Origin: an uncultured Ruminococcus sp.
Lineage (GTDB): Bacteria; Bacillota; Clostridia; Oscillospirales; Ruminococcaceae
Direction: 5' to 3'
Length of the DNA stretch: 16,679 nucleotides
Assembly: GCA_900554975.1 (NCBI GenBank)
Contig: USJI01000002.1
Location: forward strand, 1 to 16,679
Positions 9,404-15,869 of this stretch are shown here, piece after piece; position 1 is the first letter of the stretch; each line of letters opens with the position of its first letter. Made by a program: the position numbers and the translations under genes. The notes under the pieces were generated by a model, which made no database searches, had not been told where the DNA came from, and saw nothing but the letters and a program-made list of their open reading frames with translations.

Positions 9404-9725
9404 GAAAAAATAAATAATAAGTCTTAAGGCTCACGCACAGAGATTATGCGGCATCACCTTAAACACATTCTGCCTTTCATAGCTTTAATGTTTCGTTATT
9501 CCGGATTTTTATGTAGTTGTTTGATGTCCGGACAGAACACCGTATAAGCCGACACCCTGTTCCCTGTTTCAAATCGTTCACTTCAGAGAACAGAACCCAT
9601 ACGGTTTCTCCGGTTAATTCAGATTTTTTTCGTTCCGAATCTGATATATTATTTAAGGCACAGACTTATGCCATTAAAACAAAATTAAAAATATACAAGC
9701 AATATACCTCTGCTTATAAATATAC
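9404..9725 (-). ncRNA. Candidate structured RNA of unknown class, or long 5' leader of rnjA
   Basis: This is most of the 558-base gap between rnjA and the next gene. Transcription should start near 9725, 7 nt after a perfect promoter. Complementary segments nest: 9417-9424 with 9662-9669 (8 bp), 9457-9463 with 9652-9658 (7 bp), then a rod of 9528-9531/9610-9613, 9534-9537/9606-9609, 9540-9545/9599-9604 and 9555-9566/9584-9595 (12 bp, three of them G-U), with a 17-nt loop. The wobble pairs are G-U only on the minus-strand RNA and would be A-C mismatches on the plus strand, which supports the strand. The rod alone has about 26 bp. A competing local hairpin (TCAGATT/AATCTGA) also exists. A T-rich run follows the outer stem (9419 down to 9404), so the RNA may end there, or continue into rnjA about 460 nt from its start. 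I see no tRNA-like end, no RNase P or SRP core motif and no convincing reading frame. Confidence 0.5.
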
Positions 9726-9731
9726 ATATTA

Positions 9732-9760
9732 ATTATACGCAAACTGCTTGAAATTGTCAA
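9732..9760 (-). promoter_or_regulatory. Perfect sigma-A promoter (TTGACA-17-TATAAT) for the RNA/rnjA operon
   Basis: On the minus strand TTGACA occupies 9760-9755 and TATAAT 9737-9732, with a 17-bp spacer, matching consensus at all twelve positions. The upstream side is A/T rich. It reads toward the structured RNA and rnjA and lies about 60 bp beyond the end of the phosphohexomutase-like gene. No other strong promoter was found closer to rnjA, so it probably drives the whole gene string unless the RNA terminates. Confidence 0.85.
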
Positions 9761-9821
9761 GAAAATTTTGCACTAATAAATCTGTTTAAAACCTCTTATT
9801 TTTTAAGGAAATGCCTATTTG

Positions 9822-10937
9822 TCAGCTGTTTTTCAGCTTTTCTTCAATTTTTCCGCATAATTCAGCTGCTGTTTCCATGTTTCTGCTTTCTATCTGTAGC
9901 CAGAGTCCCCTTCCGGAAGATGAAGGCTGCATCACAACCCTGTCGTTTTTGCCGGAAAAAGTTGTTCCTCCGGGGGTTGTATTAGCCTCCCAGTGATTAA
10001 GAATACTGTCAACCTTTTCACTGCTGAGTTCCACAAACTTTTTTGTAACATAAAAATCCGGAATAAGCGGGGATACATCTTTCAGACTTACATTTTTCTT
10101 TGTAATCACAGAAATGAATTTTACCGCAAGATACAGCCCGTCAAGAGTGAAATTCTGTTCCCTTGCAAGTTTTCTGCCCTTGTCGTCAGAATAGCCGTCG
10201 GAATTTTCAAAATACCTGTAAACCTTACAGCCGAACTTTGCCGCAAAATTATCCGCTGAAAACGGGAACTCAAACGGAAGTCCGACGTCTTTACCATTCT
10301 CAAAAAGGTCAAGACAACATATGAATATCAGCTTTTCATATGACAGAAATCCGCTTTTTTCCGAGTAAACCGATGCTTTTGTTCCGTCTGCACTCAGCTG
10401 GATGACCAGTTCTTCATTACCGGTTCCGTTAAAATGTATCTTCGGCAGAACCGCCGCCTTTCCTATTCTTACAGAATAAGGACATTTTTCGGGAACAGCC
10501 GCTTCTATATGCTGTCTGTAAACCTCACGGAATCCCTGACCGTCCGTAACAGTCCCCTCCTCTGGCATATCCTCCGGAAACTCATGATGACTCAGCTTTT
10601 TATTTATACGGTCCTGAGTGTCACAGTCAAGGGGAAGTCCGCCTTTGCTCCTTACCTCTATTTTCATAAGCGGTTCGTCCTTGATATAAAGGCAAAGATC
10701 ACAACCTGCAAGACGTGATGCAAAGAATACTTCCGTTTCAAGGCATTTTCCAAGCAGTATGACATCAGAGCCCATGGCAATTATCCCTGCACATAAAGCC
10801 ATTTCTGCCATTCTGGACATTCCGCTTCTGCCTACAGCAATGCGTCCGGAGCATGATGCCGCCGCCATTCCTGTAAAAACGGCTTCTTCGGGCGACATAG
10901 TACCTATAATTTTATTTTCCTGCAATATCGGTTTCAT
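9822..10937 (-). CDS. Degenerate phosphohexomutase-like protein (probable pseudoenzyme)
   Basis: The 371 residues follow the alpha-D-phosphohexomutase fold (phosphomannomutase/phosphoglucosamine mutase) from end to end, but every signature loop has changed. Residues 33-89 track the first domain (VGR start, GSDVILLG for GVDVxxLG), yet LYIKDEP at 83-89 stands where the catalytic serine loop SASHNP should be. The metal loop DGDADR is replaced by SADGTK near 182-187. The sugar loop GGEESG is replaced by about REQNFTLDG at 259-267. The phosphate loop RPSGTEPK is replaced by QPSSSGRG at 337-344. The N-terminal FGTDGIRG stretch is missing and domain 2 is shortened, compared with about 450 residues in active enzymes. 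Mutase activity is therefore unlikely. The frame is intact, and GGGG about 10 nt before the ATG is a usable site, so it is probably expressed. Its role (regulatory or sugar-phosphate binding) is unknown. Confidence 0.75.
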   Translation of the reverse strand: MKPILQENKIIGTMSPEEAVFTGMAAASCSGRIAVGRSGMSRMAEMALCAGIIAMGSDVILLGKCLETEVFFASRLAGCDLCLYIKDEPLMKIEVRSKGGLPLDCDTQDRINKKLSHHEFPEDMPEEGTVTDGQGFREVYRQHIEAAVPEKCPYSVRIGKAAVLPKIHFNGTGNEELVIQLSADGTKASVYSEKSGFLSYEKLIFICCLDLFENGKDVGLPFEFPFSADNFAAKFGCKVYRYFENSDGYSDDKGRKLAREQNFTLDGLYLAVKFISVITKKNVSLKDVSPLIPDFYVTKKFVELSSEKVDSILNHWEANTTPGGTTFSGKNDRVVMQPSSSGRGLWLQIESRNMETAAELCGKIEEKLKNS

Positions 10938-10967
10938 TTTTCCATTCCCCTTTCAGCGGTTACCTGT

Positions 10968-11008
10968 AGCAATGCAATAAAATAATCGAAGTATCTTGTT
11001 GTATTGCT
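10968..11008. repeat. Imperfect 10-bp inverted repeat between symporter and phosphohexomutase-like gene
   Basis: AGCAATGCAA (10968-10977) and TTGTATTGCT (10999-11008) are complementary at 9 of 10 positions, with a 21-nt spacer. It fills the 81-bp gap just after the symporter stop. With no T-run after it on the minus strand, it is not a standard terminator. It could be an operator or an mRNA-stabilising hairpin. Confidence 0.35.
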
Positions 11009-11018
11009 ATATGTACTA

Positions 11019-12353
11019 TTATTGTCTGCAACAGCCTGACTTTATTCGCTTTTCACATATTTTCGCAAAATTATAAGTCCTGCAATGTTCGGCAGAGCCG
11101 TTGAATATGTCAGATACTGTCCAGACAGCTCTTAGCTCGGCAAGCGAACCGATAAATGCAAAGAAAACAAACAATATCTTGTAAAACGGTACTCCGCACC
11201 TGCCGAACAGATATCTTACGGAACATTCTCCGCAGTAAAACCAGCTGATAAGCGTTGCAAATGCAAAAAGCGAAACCGAAACCGACATAAAAACAGGTGC
11301 GGCATTACCCATAACCGTTCTGAAAGCCTGTGTAACAAGTACAACACCGTCCCTGCCCGAACCTGAAACACCGCTTGAAAGCACCGCAAATGCAGTAAGT
11401 GAACAGCATATTATTGTATCAATGAAAACCTCCGCAACTGCCCATAATCCCTGTCTGTGTGGGTCCTGATTATCCGATGCTGAATGGAGAAGCGAGGAAC
11501 TTCCAAGCCCGGCCTCATTTGAAAAAACACCTCTGCGAAGTCCTGTGCTGATACACCTTTTAACTGCCGCACCGCAGATTCCTCCGCCTACAGAACTGAC
11601 ACCGAATGCACCTGTGAAAATATTTTTTATTGTATCAGGCATATTGCTCCTGTTTTTTATTATAATTACTACTGAGGCTGAAATATAAACCACAGACAAT
11701 ATCGGTATCAGGTACTGCGATGCCTTTCCGATTCGCTTTATACCTCCCGAAATGACGGCAAATGCCAGAGCGGCACAGACTGTACCTGTGACAAACGGTG
11801 AAACCCCGAATGAATCTGACAGGGACGATGAAATCGAATTCACCTGCGTCATATTTCCCATTCCGAAAGATGCAAGAACGCAGAATACCGCAAACAATAC
11901 AGCCGGAAATTTTCTTCCGGTTCCCCTTTCGAGGTATTCCATCGGCCCGCCGCACCAGCAGTCACCCTGCTTTTTCCGGAATATTGTCCCGAGATAATTT
12001 TCAGCATAAACGAGAGCCATTCCAAGAAATGCGGATACCCACATCCAGAATATCGCTCCCGCTCCGCCAAGGGTAAGTGCCGTTGCAACCCCTGCTATAT
12101 TGCCTGTCCCCATAGTTGCCGCAAGAGCAGTTGACAGCGTCTGAAACTGCGATATGCTCCCTCCGTCGGAATTTTTTACAGTTGATTTTTCCTTAAACAG
12201 TGAGCCGACAGTATTTTTGAAAATATGCCTTATTCTGAATATCTGGAAAAATTTCAGCTTTATACTGAAATACAGTCCTGTGCCCAGCAGAAGAATAAGA
12301 AGGAAATCACTCCACACAATCTTATTTACAGTTTCAAGTAATTTGTATGACAT
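11019..12353 (-). CDS. Alanine/glycine:cation symporter (AGCS family) with frameshifted C-terminus
   Basis: Inner-membrane carrier expected to import alanine or glycine with sodium. The 444 residues show the many TM segments and the AGCS motifs: MGTGNIAGVATAL at about 81-93, GGPMEYLERGTG, GGIKRIGKAS and the substrate/cation motif FSNEAGLGSSSLLHSAS. Up to VSDIFNG (about residue 419) it matches the family. Then 25 unrelated polar, Cys-rich residues follow. In the +1 frame the DNA instead reads LPNIAGLIILRKYVKSE and stops at 11042, which is the expected continuation of the last TM helix (family: NGLMALPN...). A net loss of 8 nt near 11093-11100 (inferred) would explain both the missing residues and the shift. 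It is a real mutation or a sequencing error. The start has AAGGGG about 9 nt upstream of the ATG. Solute specificity is not resolved. Confidence 0.88.
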   Translation of the reverse strand: MSYKLLETVNKIVWSDFLLILLLGTGLYFSIKLKFFQIFRIRHIFKNTVGSLFKEKSTVKNSDGGSISQFQTLSTALAATMGTGNIAGVATALTLGGAGAIFWMWVSAFLGMALVYAENYLGTIFRKKQGDCWCGGPMEYLERGTGRKFPAVLFAVFCVLASFGMGNMTQVNSISSSLSDSFGVSPFVTGTVCAALAFAVISGGIKRIGKASQYLIPILSVVYISASVVIIIKNRSNMPDTIKNIFTGAFGVSSVGGGICGAAVKRCISTGLRRGVFSNEAGLGSSSLLHSASDNQDPHRQGLWAVAEVFIDTIICCSLTAFAVLSSGVSGSGRDGVVLVTQAFRTVMGNAAPVFMSVSVSLFAFATLISWFYCGECSVRYLFGRCGVPFYKILFVFFAFIGSLAELRAVWTVSDIFNGSAEHCRTYNFAKICEKRIKSGCCRQ

Positions 12354-12373
12354 TTTATTCGCCCCTTGTTGCC

Positions 12374-12402
12374 TTGATTTCGCTTTTGTGATATAATATA
12401 AT
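12374..12402 (+). promoter_or_regulatory. Sigma-A promoter for the PH-domain operon
   Basis: TTGATT at 12374-12379, a 17-bp spacer and TATAAT at 12397-12402 face the plus-strand operon. An overlapping alternative, TTGCCT with the preceding TATAAT (12392-12397), also has 17-bp spacing. Transcription would start near 12409, giving a leader of about 35 nt. A clear promoter for the divergent symporter was not found. Confidence 0.7.
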
Positions 12403-12443
12403 AATAGTGCTTATACGAACAAGTTCTGAAAAGGAGAATAGTT

Positions 12444-12866
12444 ATGGAACATTATTACAGTGCAGACCCGGACTGTCTGAAACCGATATGGGTTATCATT
12501 GCTGTTGCATATATCGTCATCATAGCCCTGTCAGCAGCTTTTCTCTCCTCTATAAAAATAATTATGATTCCGCTTATTATTATATGCACTCTGCTTGGAC
12601 TTTTCTTTGCGTTCATATACCTTCCGAGATATATAAGAAACCTGAAATACTGCATAACAGACGGAAAAATCATAAAGGAAAGCGGATTTTATTTTCACAA
12701 AAAGCAGATTATAAGGCTTGACAAGGTTCAGTTCACATCGTCTGTATATTCACCATGGAAAATCCTGCGAAGCCTTAATCTTATCATTCTCTATGCATAC
12801 GGAGGATTTATGGTAATTATATTTTTAAATAATGATAAGTTTGCTGAGCTCAAAACTTTCCTGTAA
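12444..12866 (+). CDS. Bacterial PH-domain membrane protein, YdbS-like (DUF304/bPH2)
   Basis: A small membrane protein of 140 residues. Two TM helices lie at about 14-37 and 40-62, followed by a single cytoplasmic bPH2 domain at about 66-140. The domain has the usual pattern YCITDGKIIKESGF, then RLDKVQFTSSVYSPWKILRSLNLIILYAYGG, ending in a short helix. AGGAG lies 7 nt before the ATG. The gene is followed after 21 nt by a large three-domain bPH2 protein, the same arrangement as B. subtilis ydbS-ydbT, which as I recall belongs to the sigma-W envelope-stress regulon and contributes to bacteriocin resistance. Here the promoter looks like sigma-A, so regulation may differ. The molecular function is unknown. 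Confidence 0.85.
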   Translation: MEHYYSADPDCLKPIWVIIAVAYIVIIALSAAFLSSIKIIMIPLIIICTLLGLFFAFIYLPRYIRNLKYCITDGKIIKESGFYFHKKQIIRLDKVQFTSSVYSPWKILRSLNLIILYAYGGFMVIIFLNNDKFAELKTFL

Positions 12867-12887
12867 TCTTCAGAAAGGAAATCTGCT

Positions 12888-14372
12888 ATGAACCTTTACC
12901 GAGAACACCCTCTTAAAATATTCAAGCATACCGGTAAATATATCTGGGTACTGATTTTCCCGATTATACGAATTATACAGAAACTTTCCCTTGACCTTGA
13001 CAGCCTTGCCGAATGGTTCAGCGGTGTTTCATATACACTTGCACTTTTGGTACTCATTTTACTGTTCGGTTTCTTCAGGTGGTACTTTCTGTTTTTCCGG
13101 TTCGGCGAAAAGGGAATAACAGTCCGCTCAGGCTATTTTATTGTAACTGAAACGTTTATCCCATATGACAGCTTTTCAACTACAACCACAGAAGCGAGTT
13201 TCTATCTCAGACCATTCAAGGCAACAAGATTCCGTGTCAACACCTGTTCCGGAATATTTGGAAAATCAAATATTTCCCTTCTTATAAGACGGCGTGACCT
13301 TGACGGTCTGCACGGACACATCCCGACCGTTGACCCGAAAAATGACCAGTTTTCAAAGACAAAGCCAAAAGCCTTGTTCATGGTAATATTTTCGCTTATA
13401 TTTTCAAACAGTATTTCGGGATTTGTATATATAATCCTCTTTCTTTTCCAGACAAGACAGATTACCATGGATCTCATGCAGAATGAATTACAGAACTTCA
13501 TTCACTTAGCCGACTCACTGACCGTCCATATCGCTCTTAAAATCCCGTCAGGTGCACTGGTTATCATGATAGCACTTGCGGCCACATGGCTGCTTTCATT
13601 CATTCTGAACCTTTTAAGATACGCAAGGTTCACCATGTATGATGACCCGAATTCACTGAAAATACAGATGGGTGCAATCACACGCAGGTCATATTTCATA
13701 AACCACCACAAAATAAACTATATTGATATAAGACAGAGCCTTTTAATGAAAATATTCCGCCTGTCGTCAATACACATAAGCTGTTCTGGATACGGCAATC
13801 AGAAAAATGAACTTCCGGTTCTTTTTCCGATTTTGATGCCGAAACAGGAAGAAAATCTTCTTGACCTTCTCAAATTCAAAAAATACAAAAAAATAAAACG
13901 TAAAAACCATAACCCTGATGAATATTACAAAAGCCCGAACAAAAAGGCTTTAAAAACATACTGCGGAATTCCGTCATGTATCATTCTGCTGATTGCAGCT
14001 GCTTCCGTTATTGTATGGCTTTTATACCCTTCATTTTCAGACATGATTCTTTTTGTAACAATAATGCTCGAAATACCTTTTGTATGGTTCGTCATAGTAA
14101 AGATAACAGCATTTTTCTCCTCGGGCGTTATAATTGAAGATAATTTCTGCTATGTAAAATATTCACGCTTTTTTGCGTTTCATACAATACTTGTCGAAAA
14201 GGATAAGCTTGTGAAAGTTCAGATAGTTCAGGATCGTTTTGACAAAAAGTCTGGCAGATGCCGCCTTGATTTTTATTTCAGTGCGGAAAATCCAAAAATA
14301 AACAAAATAAAAGGCATGAACATAGAAGATGCAAAAATGATAATCGAAAAATTTCATATTAATGAAAATTAA
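12888..14372 (+). CDS. Large bacterial PH-domain membrane protein, YdbT-like (three bPH2 domains)
   Basis: 494 residues, very close to the length of B. subtilis YdbT. It alternates TM pairs with three bPH2 domains. TM helices lie at about 18-32 and 45-67. The first bPH2 is at about 75-150 (GITVRSGYFIVTETFIPYDSF). A TM pair follows at about 163-188 and 215-245. The second bPH2 is at about 253-330 (IQMGAITRRSYFINHHKINY), ending PVLFPILMP. A third TM pair is at about 360-412, and the last bPH2 at about 415-490. A Lys-rich stretch lies near 325-350. AAAGGA lies 8 nt before the ATG. It forms an operon with the YdbS-like gene and ends at a strong terminator. The pair probably forms one envelope complex, but the ligand and mechanism are unknown. 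Confidence 0.85.
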   Translation: MNLYREHPLKIFKHTGKYIWVLIFPIIRIIQKLSLDLDSLAEWFSGVSYTLALLVLILLFGFFRWYFLFFRFGEKGITVRSGYFIVTETFIPYDSFSTTTTEASFYLRPFKATRFRVNTCSGIFGKSNISLLIRRRDLDGLHGHIPTVDPKNDQFSKTKPKALFMVIFSLIFSNSISGFVYIILFLFQTRQITMDLMQNELQNFIHLADSLTVHIALKIPSGALVIMIALAATWLLSFILNLLRYARFTMYDDPNSLKIQMGAITRRSYFINHHKINYIDIRQSLLMKIFRLSSIHISCSGYGNQKNELPVLFPILMPKQEENLLDLLKFKKYKKIKRKNHNPDEYYKSPNKKALKTYCGIPSCIILLIAAASVIVWLLYPSFSDMILFVTIMLEIPFVWFVIVKITAFFSSGVIIEDNFCYVKYSRFFAFHTILVEKDKLVKVQIVQDRFDKKSGRCRLDFYFSAENPKINKIKGMNIEDAKMIIEKFHINEN

Positions 14373-14407
14373 AAAGCTGACGCTCAGAAATAAGAGCGTC
14401 AGCTTTT
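14372..14407. terminator. Strong bidirectional intrinsic terminator
   Basis: AAAAGCTGACGCTC (14372-14385) and GAGCGTCAGCTTTT (14394-14407) form a perfect 14-bp stem with an 8-nt loop. T-runs stand on both sides when read in either direction. It sits between the convergent ends of the YdbT-like gene (its stop overlaps the first base) and the U32-like gene, so it should end both transcripts. Confidence 0.92.
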
Positions 14408-14421
14408 CTTCAGCTTAATAA

Positions 14422-15369
14422 TCAGTTATGTTCCTCAAGAACGTTGATATTGTTCAGGTTCATACAGAGGGCAAGTCTTGCCTTGTCTTTATATTCAGGT
14501 TTTACCATGTAATAAAGATAATATTCCATAAGATTGAAAATATTTGCTGTCCTTCCCTCAATCTTGAACTGCCTGAATCCCATAGGAACATATTTGTTAT
14601 AAATATCCTCCGGAGTAATATGCGTTGAATGCTGTCTTACGTCCACAGCATCGTAATACATATAAGGACATTTCTGAATATACTCATCATCTATACCGTA
14701 ATCAGATGCACGAAACGGTTTATTCGGTTTTTTCCTGATATGTTCGCAAAGTGCTTTCTGGGTACGTCCGATATCATTGTAATGCTTTACACGATTCGGA
14801 CAGTTCGGCTGACAGCAGGCGTTTATAAGTATCTCACATTTTTCCTTGTTTTTCACCTGTTCAAGCAGGTCGAATTTATTATTGAAATCATAATCAAGAA
14901 CCACTATGTCATAATCTTTGTCAGATTCTTCATTAAGCTTGTTTATATCCGTTATTCTTTTGCAGGTTGAACTTGTTATCTTATACTTCGGATAATTTTC
15001 TCTTATGTACTGTTCAAGAATCGGCGAAACAACAATAACACCATTCATGCCGTTATGTGCAGTTCTCAGAATGAAATTACAGAAATCGTCTTTCAGGTCA
15101 TGTTCCATTATAACAGGATTGGAAAAGGTAAACCTCAGCGGTATACCCATATCATTAAAGGTTTTGACTACCGTTCTTACATAACTGCGGTCGCAGATAC
15201 CTGCCATAAGTCTTCCGCCGTTCCACAAAGACTGCGGAAACGTTCCGTAAATTGAGCCTATCTCAATATCATCATAAAAATACTCCGGACAGTTTTTCAT
15301 CATTGCAAGAAAAACCCTGTTAAAGCGGTAATGCACTGCAAAATCAGGCAGATGGAACTTTATACTCAT
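14422..15369 (-). CDS. Compact peptidase-U32-like protein with cysteine cluster
   Basis: I recognise this only at the family-resemblance level. The 315 residues have the alternating strand/helix pattern of a TIM barrel and, near the C-terminus, FKIEGR at 268-273, the hallmark of peptidase family U32. Further U32-like features are VVSPILEQYIRENYPKYKITSST (about 113-135) and VVLDYDFNN (about 156-164), then NACCQPNCPNRVKHY at 183-197. Cysteines 185, 186, 190, 208 and 234 could hold an iron-sulfur cluster, as in the U32 proteins UbiU/UbiV/TrhP, but that is inference. No signal peptide is seen. AAGGAG lies 7 nt before the ATG, and a perfect promoter drives it as a single gene ending at the bidirectional terminator. 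It could act in RNA modification or another U32-type reaction. Substrate unknown. Confidence 0.65.
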   Translation of the reverse strand: MSIKFHLPDFAVHYRFNRVFLAMMKNCPEYFYDDIEIGSIYGTFPQSLWNGGRLMAGICDRSYVRTVVKTFNDMGIPLRFTFSNPVIMEHDLKDDFCNFILRTAHNGMNGVIVVSPILEQYIRENYPKYKITSSTCKRITDINKLNEESDKDYDIVVLDYDFNNKFDLLEQVKNKEKCEILINACCQPNCPNRVKHYNDIGRTQKALCEHIRKKPNKPFRASDYGIDDEYIQKCPYMYYDAVDVRQHSTHITPEDIYNKYVPMGFRQFKIEGRTANIFNLMEYYLYYMVKPEYKDKARLALCMNLNNINVLEEHN

Positions 15370-15410
15370 AAAATTTCTCCTTAAAATTCAAAATTCATAC
15401 ATTTATCTAT

Positions 15411-15439
15411 ATTATACAGCCACGCAGCAAAAATGTCAA
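15411..15439 (-). promoter_or_regulatory. Perfect sigma-A promoter for the U32-like gene
   Basis: On the minus strand TTGACA at 15439-15434 and TATAAT at 15416-15411 are separated by exactly 17 bp. The start of transcription should be near 15404, giving a leader of about 35 nt before the U32-like gene. Confidence 0.85.
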
Positions 15440-15462
15440 GAAATGTGTAGAATATCACAAAA

Positions 15463-15482
15463 GCAGGTCATAAAAGCCCTGC
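15463..15482 (-). terminator. Weak terminator-like hairpin after the DUF4363 gene
   Basis: On the minus strand GCAGG and CCTGC make a 5-bp stem (6 with a G-U pair) around a 10-nt loop, followed by TTTTG. It starts 9 bp past the stop codon of the DUF4363 gene. The short stem makes it a weak candidate, but its position is right for ending the DUF421-DUF4363 message before the next promoter. Confidence 0.45.
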
Positions 15483-15491
15483 CATTCATGA

Positions 15492-15869
15492 TTACATTAT
15501 ATTTGAAAACTTGGGAATCTCGCTTTCTATTATCCATTCAAGCCCCGATTTCACATTCTCATATTCTGCATTAAGCTCGTCATTATCCTTTTCAATAAGT
15601 GGACGAAGCCTTGACATTGATGTCTGGACACTTGTTATCTTGTCGTTTCTGACAAAAATGCTTGCAAAGGTGTGATATCTTTCCCATTCCTGTTCAAGTT
15701 TTCCGACAGCTTCAATTGCCATTTGCGTATCGCCCGCATCTGAATATTTTTTTGTTTCTTCGAGCATATCAATCACACGGTCGGTCTTATGGTCGAGCAC
15801 GAATATTCCTGCCACCCCAAGAATAATTATCGCAGCAATTATCCCTATACTTATCTTAATCCTTACCAT
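15492..15869 (-). CDS. DUF4363-like membrane-anchored protein
   Basis: 125 residues with one N-terminal TM helix at about 5-26 and no lipobox cysteine. The rest is helical, with many Glu/Lys and little else in the way of motifs, probably a small extracytoplasmic helical bundle. AGGAG lies 6 nt before the ATG, within the end of the DUF421 gene, and the two genes overlap by 14 bases, so they are translationally coupled. Small one-helix proteins of the DUF4363 type next to DUF421 genes recur in Clostridia, which is the main reason for the call. Function unknown; it probably acts with the DUF421 protein in the membrane. Confidence 0.7.
   Translation of the reverse strand: MVRIKISIGIIAAIIILGVAGIFVLDHKTDRVIDMLEETKKYSDAGDTQMAIEAVGKLEQEWERYHTFASIFVRNDKITSVQTSMSRLRPLIEKDNDELNAEYENVKSGLEWIIESEIPKFSNIM

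Noticed and set aside
9404..9725. Naming the RNA as 6S, tmRNA, RNase P or SRP RNA
   Set aside because: No CCA/T-loop end, no ALAA-like tag frame and no RNase P or SRP core motif were seen. The rod resembles 6S only in outline and the RNA is longer than usual, so no family name is justified without a covariance-model search.
9517..9732. Plus-strand open frame of 71 codons in the rnjA upstream gap
   Set aside because: No ribosome site or promoter on that strand, low-complexity end, and the stem wobbles and promoter indicate a minus-strand RNA instead.
12416..12427. GAAC-AA-GTTC palindrome near the PH-domain operon as a LexA (SOS) box
   Set aside because: The Firmicutes LexA box needs a 4-nt spacer between GAAC and GTTC; here it is 2 nt.
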